A DNA stretch of 64,000 nt from Xylona heveae TC161 (taxonomy: Eukaryota > Ascomycota > Xylonomycetes > Xylonales > Xylonaceae): the NCBI RefSeq assembly GCF_001619985.1, contig NW_017264200.1, positions 62,001 to 126,000 of the forward strand, read 5' to 3'. Below the pieces are notes generated by a model that was not told where the DNA came from, searched no databases, and saw only the letters and a program-made list of their open reading frames with translations. Shown one piece after another: positions 55,217-64,000 of the stretch (its first letter is position 1; every line of letters starts with the position of its first letter). Position numbers and translations under genes: made by a program.

Positions 55217-57000
55217 ATGTACGATTCTGCACGAGATACATTCACGCCTTCGGATGATGCCCCGACGGGTGAAAATCCTCAAAAGGATGAAGCACCAGCC
55301 GCCGCTCCTCCGAGAAAGGAGCGCTCAAGTGACTACGCATCTCCTATACCAATGACTACAGCGAATTTGCCGCGTTTTGCTCGCAAGAGGCAGGATCATG
55401 GCTCCGATTCGCGCTCGCCGCGCCCTTCACGTCGCTCACCAGACCCGAACGCGAGAAAGCGCAGACGCTCTCCAACACCACCCTCGCGGAGGTCACACTC
55501 ACCTCGATCTGCCCGACGCACTCCAACGCCTCCACCGCGATCACCTCCGCGGAAGTTAAAGCGCCCGGGAGGTGCATCTCGCATCAATGCAGCGGAGAAA
55601 GAAGCTGTCAGGCAGAGACAGGTGCAGCGTGAACAGGAAAAGTTGCGGGAAGCAGAGGTGGCAGCTGCGACCAGAGGAGTGCACGATGTCGTAAGGCAAC
55701 ATTACAATGCAGTCCCGGAGCGAGGCCGAGACTGGCGGAAAACGGACAGCAGAATCAAGGGACTTCGAAGTTTCAACAATTGGGTGAAGAGTACGATCAT
55801 CCAAAAGTTCTCACCAAACGAGGACTATACGCCTGGCGGTGCCGGCAATTCATCATGGGCGGAGGGACTCGAGGGCGGTGGCATGCACGGGGATAGAGGC
55901 ATAATTGTCCTCGATGTTGGTTGCGGCAAGGGAGGCGATCTTGGCAAATGGCAGCAAGCTCCCCAACGCGTTGATCTATACGTTGGAGTGGATCCTGCTG
56001 AGATTTCTATCGAGCAAGCACGAGAGAGATATGCGCAAATGGTTTCTGGCGGTGGGCGTGGCGGAAGGGGAGGACGGGGTGGATTCCGAGGTGGAAGGCC
56101 TCAGCGAGTCCTTCCGGCTGAATTTTTCGTCAAAGATGCGTTTGGAGAGTGGCTTGGGGATATCCCCATAATCCAAGAGGTTGGAATTGACCCCAACAGT
56201 GGTCCCGCAGGGGGGGCAATGAACGCGCGTTGGGGAGGCGGTGGCTTCGATGTGGTGTCGATGATGTTCTGTATGCACTATGCATTCGAAAACGAAGAAA
56301 AGGCTCGTGGGATGCTACGGAACGTTGCTGGATGCCTGAAAAAGGGCGGACGCTTCTTGGGTGTGATACCCAATTCAGACGTGCATAGCGCCAAGGCAAT
56401 TGAATACCACAAGCGCAAGGCGAAGGAAGAACCGAACGGGTCGGGCGGCGGCCAAGGCGCATCCTCCGATGGTCAAGACGGCGCTGCTGAAGATAAGCCA
56501 GAAGAAGGAGAGGTTGAAGAGGGACTCGAGTGGGGTAACAGTATCTACCGGGTGAGGTTTCCCGGCAAGACGCCTGACGATGGCACCTTTAGGCCGCCAT
56601 TTGGCTGGAGGTATAGCTACTTTATGCAGGAAGCAGTCGAGGAAGTTCCTGAATACGTTGTTCCCTGGGAAGCATTCCGAGCGTGAGTGATGATATTTCC
56701 ACTGCTGTAGCTGTAGGGTTCAGAGTAACTGACCAGTCACGTCAGGATTGCGGATGACTACAATTTAGAGCTGCAATACCGCAAGCCATTCCTGGATATA
56801 TGGAATGACGAAAAGGATGATCCTATCCTTGGACCTCTCAGTGAACGCATGGGAGTTAGGGGACGAGGCCGGGGTCCGTTGCTAGTCTCTGACGAGGAAA
56901 TGGAAGCAGCCGGTGAGTGATTCATTTTGAACTTGCAGACTTGTCTACGGTACTGATAAAAGCAGGCTTCTATCATGCTTTTTGCTTTTACAAGGTATAG
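55217..57000 (+). CDS. abd1: mRNA cap guanine-N7 methyltransferase
   Basis: Exons 55217-56682, 56746-56912 and 56966-57000 give 555 residues. Introns have GTGAGT donors and the second exon is 167 nt. The N-terminal 115 residues are Arg/Ser/Pro-rich with many RSP/RRSP dipeptides. The catalytic domain has HYNAVPERGRDWRKTDSRIKGLRSFNNWVKS, SAM motif I VLDVGCGKGGDLGKW near residue 232, GVDPAEISIEQARERY, FDVVSMMFCMHYAFENE, GGRFLGVIPNS and the end PPFGWRYSYFMQEAVEEVPEYVVPWEAF..FYHAFCFYKV. The enzyme methylates the 5' guanosine cap on nascent pol II transcripts. Two insertions are notable: an RGG-rich loop (about 275-297) soon after motif I, and an acidic/Gly-rich loop (about 405-435). Family identity is certain. 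Confidence 0.96.
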
Positions 57001-57641
57001 TGGATAGTATACGATGTTAGGGATTGGCGTTTTAGTCTGGGACGGCATTTTGAAACATTGCAGACAAGGTGATGTCTGAAACGGTGCATCAAATCATGAC
57101 TGTGTATTATCAATGGCTTGCTATTGTCTGTCAAAAATGGATGCTTCAAAGCTTGGGATTCAGATAATATTGTGCTGTGAAATGCCAATGCTTTTATCCA
57201 GCATAGCTATATAGTCATTCCATAGCTTTATGAATGAGTTTACCATTGCAAGAAACCAATCAGTTCAAGTAAAATCCATCTTTTCCCGTCGAGACGTGAT
57301 AATTCTTCTTTTGGGTGACCGTAGTATTATCCTCCGTAGTAACAGAGAGTTAAAGCCTCGGTTGTTCATATGAAGGACAAACAGGCGGAGAAGTCCGATG
57401 AGCCGAGGGAGATTGACGGGTTTAACTGAATTCTGGGGGGGAAATCTAACGGATAAGCTCGGGTTCACTTACCTGACAACACCAGAGAGCTATTGCACAC
57501 GATCAAGCAATTATCTACGGAGTACTTGCCACACGGAATCGAAAACATTTCATATTGTATCTGAGAAAGCAGAAACCAACCCACTCATCCTTTGAAAGAA
57601 TTAAACCGTACCCTGCCGACACCTCAAGATCTCTCGCAATC
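57001..57641. other. Intergenic region upstream of pex11
   Basis: 641 nt between abd1 and pex11, both on plus. A TACGGAGTA 9-mer lies at about 57516-57524. No gene seen; presumed pex11 promoter in its right half. Confidence 0.5.
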
Positions 57642-58729
57642 ATGGTCGCCGACGCAGTCATCTACCACCCCACGGTGGCTCATTATCTTCGCTATGTCGC
57701 GACAACCAGTAAGCTCTTCCATGCGATACACTTGGTTTTTTTCAGTTACGATATCACTTCAAGTCATCTGGATCTATTCTGCATTGGTCATTGAACCTCC
57801 ACTCCAAAAATGATTGCTAACGTATCCCGTCTCATTGTCCAGTCGGCCGCGACAAGGTGCTTCGAACACTCCAGTACTTTTCCCGTTTCCTAGCATGGTA
57901 TCTGCTACGCACCAACGCCTCCAAGGCGTCAATAGCGCCCTTTGACGCGATCAAGAAGCAGTTTGGACTCTCGCGCAAGGTGATGCGCGTGGGCAAGAAC
58001 GTGGAGCACTTCAAGGCCGCGGCGCAAGCGGCCGATAGCAAGTCGATGGATCCCGTGCTCAAGTACTGCGCCGTGGGGCGGCAACTGGGATATGCAGTCT
58101 ATCTCAGCTTGGATATCCTTACATATGTACGTCCATTACTCTTTTGTCTTTTCCTTGCACTTCCCTTTAATTAGCGCAATCCGGTGGCCATTCTATCTAT
58201 AATTGCCTCTACGATTCAAGCAACTAACGCAGTGATACAGCTCGATGCCGCTGGCATTCGTCCCACGCCTGCCGCGAAGAGACTCCAAAAGGAAGCCTAC
58301 CGAGCATGGCTGGTAGGCCTGCTATTCAACACCGTCGCAGGACTGTATACGCTTGTGCAGATTCGCAAGCGGACCGCGTCGATAGACAAGAAGGACGGCG
58401 AGGGCGTCGTTGAAGTGAAGAAACTCGAGCGGTATGTCCTTTTTTTTTTACTTCCTATCTTCCTTCTTCCTTCCCGTGTCCTCTTCGTCCTTCATTCTTC
58501 ATTTTAATTTCATCGTTCAATTCTCGTCCACGTCTTGTCTCGTACTAACAGTCATATCACCTCCAGCGAACGCTCCGCCACAACAACCCAGCTTGTCTCG
58601 GACGTCTGCGACTTGACCATTCCCGCGTCCGCAATCGGATACGTCAATCTCGACGACGGCATTGTGGGTATCGCCGGTACGATTAGCAGTTTGATTGGCG
58701 CGTATGCCACGTGGAAGAAGACGGCGTAA
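57642..58729 (+). CDS. pex11: Peroxisomal membrane-proliferation protein Pex11
   Basis: Four exons: 57642-57708, 57843-58126, 58241-58431 and 58567-58729, giving 234 residues, the usual length. The Pex11 core is MVADAVIYHPTVAHYLRYVATTIGRDKVLRTLQYFSRFLAWYLLR, spliced across the first intron. It includes the amphipathic helix that bends the peroxisome membrane. LSRKVMRVGKNVEHFKAA, GRQLGYAVYLSLDILTYLDAAGIR and RLQKEAYRAWLVGLLFNTVAGLYTL follow. The C-terminal membrane segment is GIVGIAGTISSLIGAYATWKK. Pex11 elongates and divides peroxisomes and is induced by fatty acids. It is convergent with alt1. Confidence 0.96.
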
Positions 58730-58764
58730 TTCTGTTGACTTTATTTATTACTATTTTTCTTCTT

Positions 58765-58779
58765 CCCCCCCCCCCCCCC
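58765..58779. repeat. Poly-C homopolymer
   Basis: A run of about 15 C lies just downstream of the pex11 stop, inside the pyrimidine tract. Such runs are prone to length error in sequencing. Confidence 0.8.
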
Positions 58780-59258
58780 TTCTCTTTTCCTTCGTTTATT
58801 TCTTTTTTAATGTTGTTTTCTAGCTTTCTTTTGAAGCTATTTTATCTTTCCCCCTTATTATCTTCAGAATCGTGTATCTTTCACTCTTCTTACGGGTTCA
58901 GCTTTCGGTTCTTCTATTGACGCTGTGTTCTTCTTTCCTCTTTGCTAAATCAAGCAAAACCTTTTCATCTTTTTCTTCTTCCTTTCTCTCTTTTTTTTTT
59001 CTTTCCTCTTCTTTTTCTTTCTCCTTTTCTACTTTCTCTCTCTCTTTTCCTTCCGGTTTTTATTCTATCTTGGAGGGAAGTGGTTACCCTTTTGAATACG
59101 ATATACTTTCTCCTTTGCCGTTTTCAAATTTCATTCTATTCACATTGACAACGAAGCGTACAATCTGACTTTGTTCTGCGAAATTATATATTCTGATTTT
59201 ATCCACATTTTGATCAGAGTGAGTCCCGAGTCTCGACTGTATGATGTATGATGTATCT

Positions 59259-59297
59259 TGTAGTTGTAGTTGTAGGTGTAGTTGTAGATGTAGATGA
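59259..59297. repeat. (TTGTAG)n-like hexanucleotide repeat
   Basis: Six imperfect tandem units of a TTGTAG/GTGTAG/ATGTAG hexamer. It is not telomeric (TTAGGG). Confidence 0.75.
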
Positions 59298-60069
59298 CTG
59301 CTCGAGGACAATTATGTCAAATAACACATATATTTTATGTTTATTTTCCCGCTCCCCTTCCATTCAAACAAGAAATGAATAAATGAATAACTAAATAATA
59401 ATAGAAAAGAAAAAGGGAAAAGAAAAAGAGACGTAAAGAGGAAGAAGGGAAGAGAGAGAAAAAGGGAAAGAAAAGAAATCAAAGAAAAGAGTGGAAATAT
59501 AAGTCTTCGAGAGATATGTCATTTCAGGATACAAGGTACTTATCACGTTGACTTTCTCACAGCAATGATACGGGCATCATGACGTATAGTACGAAATGGA
59601 GAAAAGAGAGATTAGAGAAAAGGCAGATGGAGAAAAGAGAAATTAAGAAAAGAAATATATAATTGACTTATAAATGTCCTATCTACCATACCATACACCG
59701 CGAATTGCATTGGATGTACTAGACTATACTAGCAGGAAAAGAAAGAGAGAGAAAGAAAAAGATGATGGTGATCCATATGACCGTACGATACACTGACATT
59801 TTACATCAAGGGCCGAGCTACCCAGAGCCAATCAAAGGAGATATACACAAAACCACACGAAAACGCCAGGGCGGTGATAAAAAGTTGAAAGAAGGAGACA
59901 GAATATAAAAGAAAAAAAGAAAAAAAGAAAAAGAAAAGGCTACGCTATACCATGCAGGAAGCGTGCGGATGACCTAGTGGTCAGAGAAAAGTACAACGTG
60001 AGAGACGATACACAACACCGATGAAGATAAAAGAAAAGTGTTCATGGAACGGGAAAGTAGAAGAAGAGA

Positions 60070-61861
60070 TCAGCTTCTGAATTCGTCCATAAACTCCTTA
60101 TGGAACTTGGTGATGCGATTGACCCAGTCGGTTCCGGGCGCAAGGAAAGTGGTTCGGAAATGCAACGTGTTTGGTTTCTGGCCAAAGCCGGAGCCGGGGA
60201 TGACGCAGACTCCAGTGGCGTCGAGAAGACGGAACGCATAGAATTCGTCGGGTGCGCGGCCCTCCTTCTTCGCCTGCTCCACTGCCTTGGGAGGGAGATG
60301 GATCGTGGGGAACAAGTACATGGCGCCCTGTGGAAGAAACGACATTAGCATTGGCATTGATGCATAGAGGAATACGGGATAAAGGAGACGAGGAGGAGGG
60401 GGAGAAAACATACCTGAGGCGGGTTGCATTCGACACCTTCCATTTCGGTAAAAGCCTTGTGCAGCGCGGTCGCGCGCTCATGGAGACCGTTGAAAATGCC
60501 GTCGTACTCCTTCTTATACAGCGGGTAGCTGGGGTCGCCCTCCTGGGGAGGATTGACCATCAGCTCGACCAGGCATTGGCCAACGACGGGCGGGCACAAG
60601 CTGATGCTGACAAGCTTGTAAACTTCAGCAACCACTTCCGGGTCAAAGTTGATAAGCTCAAAGTAGCCGCCACGGTGGCCGCATTCGCCAACCATGCCCT
60701 TGGATGTACTGTGCAGGGAAACAAGCTCGACCTTGTCAAACTTGCCGGGTTGCTTCTTCTGCAGCTCTCGCAGCGTCTTCTTGAACGAGTGGAACTCGCC
60801 CTGGAAGACGTTGGTCTGGTATACTTCATCCGCGATGACGACGATGTTGTTCTCGGCGGCAAGCTCGAGCACGCTTTCAACGTCGTGCGCCGAGAGACTT
60901 TGGCCCGTAGGGTTGCCCGGGTTGATGACAACAATGGCGCGTACGTCGGTGCCCTGTGCCTTGGCGTCCTGGAGCGCCTTGCCAATGGCGTCGTGGTCGG
61001 TTGCCCACTCGTGGCTCTCTTCGAGGTAATAGGGCACACATTGTGCGTTGAGCAGCGCAAGAGTAGCAGTATAGAGAGGGTACTGAGGGATGGGGACAAG
61101 GACGCCGGTCTTAGGGCTTGCGCAGAGGACCTGAAGGACCGTCATCACACCGGCCGAGGCACCGGCGGACAAGTATATGGACTGGGGATCAGCTGGGTAG
61201 CCATCACGCTCTGATGAGAAAAGTACGAGTTAGTTTGATGTGCTTCTTCACCGTTGTGGAGATTACAGAATCCTTCGCAGGTGTACTCACTCTCGATGAA
61301 CCTGGCAATGCTCTCCCGTATTCTACCGACACCAGCGCTCTGGCTGTATGCGCCGACACTCGTCACCTCGTGCAGCAGCCACCGAGCACGATCGATGACA
61401 TCAATCTTATATCCAAGCTGGTTGACGAGGACATCCTCATGCTTGAGCAGTTCAGGATGTTCCAGCAGACTCAGCACTTGACGGAAGAAGGTAATGGGCT
61501 TCTGATCGAGGTGTTGAGGGTTGCCAATGTTTGCAAAGATGACTTCATGAAAGGGAAGCATCTCCTCAGGAGGCGTCGGAGGATATCCTTTGGCAAGCTG
61601 CTGGCGGTATTTTTCGGCGCGAGAAGGAAGCTCTCCTCGGACCGCATACTTGGCGTTCACCACATACTGGTTGATGTTGTTTTTGTTCAGCGTGTGTAGC
61701 CGCGGGGTAGAAGACATATTTCGACGGCCAAGGGTAGTTTTAGACGTAGGAGTTCTGAAATCTGAGGGAATCAAAGCTATCAGCGTCTGGGCCCGTGACA
61801 ATTTATAGACGCCGCGAAGAGAGCATTTCTCCAATTTTGGTAGCACGCCAAATCTCGCCAT
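60070..61861 (-). CDS. alt1: Alanine aminotransferase
   Basis: Exons 61861-61291, 61210-60414 and 60327-60070 give 541 residues. Introns have GTGAGT and GTATGT donors. The aminotransferase class I fold is visible: VNAKYAVRGELPSRAEKY and NIGNPQHLDQKPITFFRQV (ALT-specific), VGAYSQSAGVGRIRESIARFIEKRDGYPADP, YLSAGASAGV, ESHEWATD, VVINPGNPTGQSLS and ADEVYQTNVF. The PLP lysine is in LHSTSKGMVGECGHRGG (Lys near residue 359), and CVIPGSGFGQ and HFRTTFLAP follow. It interconverts alanine/2-oxoglutarate and pyruvate/glutamate. The first 48 residues are Arg/Lys/Leu/Ser-rich with no acidic cluster and look like a mitochondrial presequence. A second in-frame ATG (61717, MSSTPRLHTLNKNN) starts exactly where homology begins, so a cytosolic form is possible. 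Confidence 0.96.
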
Positions 61862-64000
61862 TGTCTGTCAACAGGGCGCTCTGGTGTGGCCAGTTGATGC
61901 TGCGGGGGAAGAAAAGAAACCCTAGTTCCAACGATCATTGTCTAATGCATACCTCGGAGGTTCAAGGCCCAGGGAACCCCGGCGGAGTAAATGCGGCGAG
62001 CATGCATAACAGGGTGCGGAGCTGATGCTGCAGGTGCCGCCACTACAGGCACGCAGGTGGATGCGCGGGCCGCACTTCCATATGCTGAGGACACGGGGAA
62101 GGGCGTCTCAGCAATGTGGGCGGCCACGAGACTCTCTGACGATTGTGCACCATCACTATAGCAGCGCCATGTCGCTTTGGCGGATCGAGGGATGCATGGG
62201 CGGGAACAGGAATTGGTCAAGCTGAGACGACCTCGAGGGCCGGTTAGGCTTCGTGGAGACGGGCGGATGACCATCTGGCCGGAACAGGGCGTGGGCGAAA
62301 ATCAATTTGATGCCGGCCCCCAAACTCTGCGCAGTTGCACTCCTTGGGAGGCAAGACAAAATGACACGAATTGACTTTTTGGAGGATTATTAAGGTGCTC
62401 GACGACGCGTCTGTCGGGATAAGAAAGAGAAGAAGTGATGAAGAAGAGGAAAAAGAAGGTAACGTGGAGGTTTTAGAGCGGTGGGAAGCTGTGGGTGAGC
62501 AGGGAAGAGCTCTCGGATAATTAACCTCAAGAGTTGATGATGATGGTGATAATGATGATGACTCTTACGCTATTCCGGTAGCCCTGAGCCGATCATTTCA
62601 GATGGCTCGGGGCAACTCCTTTCTCTTCCTAGTCAGCAAGAGATAGCTTAGTTCCTCTCTAGCAGCTCTGTCGCATATCAGATAAAAAGACCCACTGTAG
62701 CATCAATGATGAGTGATATTATCAGACATTATCAATCTCGACACGCCTCTGTCTCTGCCCGACAACAACATGACAAGTAAACATTAATGCTGGTGATGTT
62801 CCCTTCTGACCCTTGAAAACCCATCCGTGGCAAACACTTTTCCTCTTAAGTGTCCTTTTCTATGCTTCCTTTCCTCTCCTTTTCTTCTCGTGGTCGTGCG
62901 CAACTATTACAATGGTCCCATCTTGGCCATGATCCACTCTCCAATTGTTCGACCCACAAGTTACCTCTAGAGGTAACCTTTTTGTAATGAATATGGTGGC
63001 ACGGCATTTCGGCACAAAATAACACGTTAAGCATTTTGAAGTATGATTGACCGGGCACAATGCATCGATAACTGTACGGACACGTAATGGGATCAGAATC
63101 CATCATGTAACACATTTGACAGATGAAGTCGTGGAATGCTTCTTGGCTAATTTTTCCGCGAGTTTTTCGCGGGAAACAAATCGATGGAAGTTAGATAGGC
63201 CGGAACACCATCTGATTCAGAGACCTTCTTGGAGATATGAGTCAAATTGGACAGATAAGAACATTCAGGAATATTTTTCACTTATTTTTTATTTTTTATT
63301 TTTTTTCTCGTCGCGATATTCCCTGCTATTGTGCGTCCCCCACAGTTTCTCATTCGTTACTAGAGTTGGAAGATGCATAATGGTAGGGATCGCTGCGAAC
63401 CTAATCATTTGGAGCGCAAGGATTGCTAGATGCAGGGTCAACCTGCTCTTTCGTCTGGTAAGAGACGGGAGCAGCGAACAATGCTCATCGCGCGTGCCGC
63501 CAGAAGCGTAGAAAAGGGATCTTGAAGACGCAGCTCTGGCGTGATTTCTCACATCTAGATCGAGTGAAAGGTAGAAGAGGGATGGAATGAGATACTTTTG
63601 TTTCCGCGTAAATAGCAAAGGAAACAATGTACCGACGTAGCGACAACGACAGAATCACCCCACAATTTATATCTTTTAAGCTTCCCCGCAAATCTGCTTC
63701 CCTCCATTGCCTCCCCGCCTGCCTGCATCTCTGTTTCCCTTCACTGTCCTCGCCGAAATCTTCTCATTTAGACTTCATGCAACATTCCAAGTGATGCTTG
63801 TCATGCTGCGCTGGCCGTTGAGGCTTGTTGGTTCTGATGCGATTTTACCCGACACAACTCTTTCCCGCTGCCGTTGCCGAATTGCGGGGTTATAGGCTGC
63901 TGTCAGGCTGTCATCTTTTCATGTTTCTTCCGATGCACAATTATGTTGACATCAGCTGCACATTGCTTTGATGAATTGCATTGTCTTGGAAACATTTCTT
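61862..64000. other. Intergenic region upstream of alt1, no gene supported
   Basis: 2.1 kb to the window edge. The first 100 nt upstream of alt1 look like a spliced leader: a good donor (CGAG-GTATGC near 61952 on minus) and a strong acceptor (TTCCCCCGCAG near 61910). An imperfect GAT trinucleotide stretch lies at about 62535-62565. An 18-bp perfect palindrome lies at 62960-62977. The remaining open frames are short and domain-free. Confidence 0.5.

Larger units (their letters stand above)
58730..60069. other. Intergenic region between convergent pex11 and alt1, with strand-asymmetric tracts
   Basis: 1.34 kb between facing stop codons. The first 350 nt are a nearly pure pyrimidine tract on the plus strand. 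At about 59395-59490 and 59870-59960 the plus strand is purine-rich, so pyrimidine-rich on the strand from which alt1 is read. The tracts are therefore symmetric about the middle and downstream of each gene. No ORF of substance. Confidence 0.6.

Noticed and set aside
59760-59810. Box C/D-like snoRNA signature (ATGATGG and CTGA)
   Set aside because: The box C is imperfect, the spacing is short and there is no terminal stem.
61942-62274. 110-codon minus-strand ORF upstream of alt1 considered as a separate gene or as an N-terminal extension of alanine aminotransferase
   Set aside because: Splicing it in frame to alt1 runs into a stop before the main ATG, and the sequence is Pro/Ala/Arg low complexity. 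It is treated as leader/uORF.
1-64000. CRISPR arrays, rRNA genes, secondary-metabolite clusters, intact DNA transposons or LINEs
   Set aside because: I scanned for repeat-spacer structure, rRNA core words, PKS/NRPS motifs and transposase or reverse-transcriptase motifs and saw none.

Overview
This window is nuclear DNA from a filamentous ascomycete (Pezizomycotina), most likely a eurotiomycete. The evidence is compact intron-rich genes with 48-80 nt introns (GTRWGT-like donors, CTNA branch sites close to the acceptor), CT-rich promoters, a tRNA-Pro with a short intron, and protein architectures seen in Aspergillus/Penicillium relatives: Zds1, Saf4 with its characteristic start, a prion-like Sup35 and a Vba-type DHA2 transporter. 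The genus cannot be fixed from sequence alone. Almost every gene is housekeeping. I see no secondary-metabolite cluster, no intact transposon and no CRISPR. All gene models below were rebuilt by joining exons by hand, so coordinates span start to stop and splice sites are given in the evidence.

Layout, left to right. 0.3-7.3 kb: zds1 and the PP2A activator rrd1, both on minus and both tied to PP2A/Cdc14 control of mitosis, separated by a 2.2-kb AT-rich gap. 7.7-15.1 kb: two plus-strand genes of uncertain function, a nuclear-looking protein ending in a Myb-like helix bundle that is completed only by removing a 54-nt intron, and a large coiled-coil protein. 15.6-20.5 kb: a candidate small prenylated Cys-rich protein, a vacuolar-type basic amino-acid transporter and a PAP2 lipid phosphatase. 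20.8-30 kb: MED7, tRNA-Pro(UGG), the splicing factor saf4, the translation terminator sup35 and a Yrb30-like RanGTP-binding protein. 30.5-40 kb: a BSD-domain protein, homoserine dehydrogenase, the DNA-damage sensor rad4/XPC and a disordered protein sharing its promoter. 40-50 kb: the ribosome-biogenesis factor bfr2, the mitochondrial Fe-S factor ind1, a Git1-like transporter and a mitochondrial oxoglutarate/dicarboxylate carrier. 50.9-62 kb: the SUMO ligase nse2, proteasome subunit rpn7, mRNA cap methyltransferase abd1, pex11 and alanine aminotransferase. The final 2.1 kb holds no gene I can support.

The most striking structure is in the coiled-coil gene (10518-15079). It contains a ladder of a dozen tiny exons, nine of exactly 96 nt (32 codons), all separated by roughly 50-nt phase-0 introns, with a repeat period near 145 bp. 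Each exon encodes one copy of the same 32-residue coiled-coil module, so this looks like serial duplication of an exon-plus-intron unit that has diverged in sequence while keeping exon length and splice phase. The second most interesting item is a 61-residue ORF at 15590-15775 whose Cys-rich tail ends in a CaaX box.

Many genes are arranged as close divergent pairs: MED7/PAP2, sup35/yrb30, rad4/unknown, bfr2/ind1, rpn7/abd1. Convergent pairs include saf4/sup35, yrb30/BSD, hom6/rad4 and pex11/alt1.
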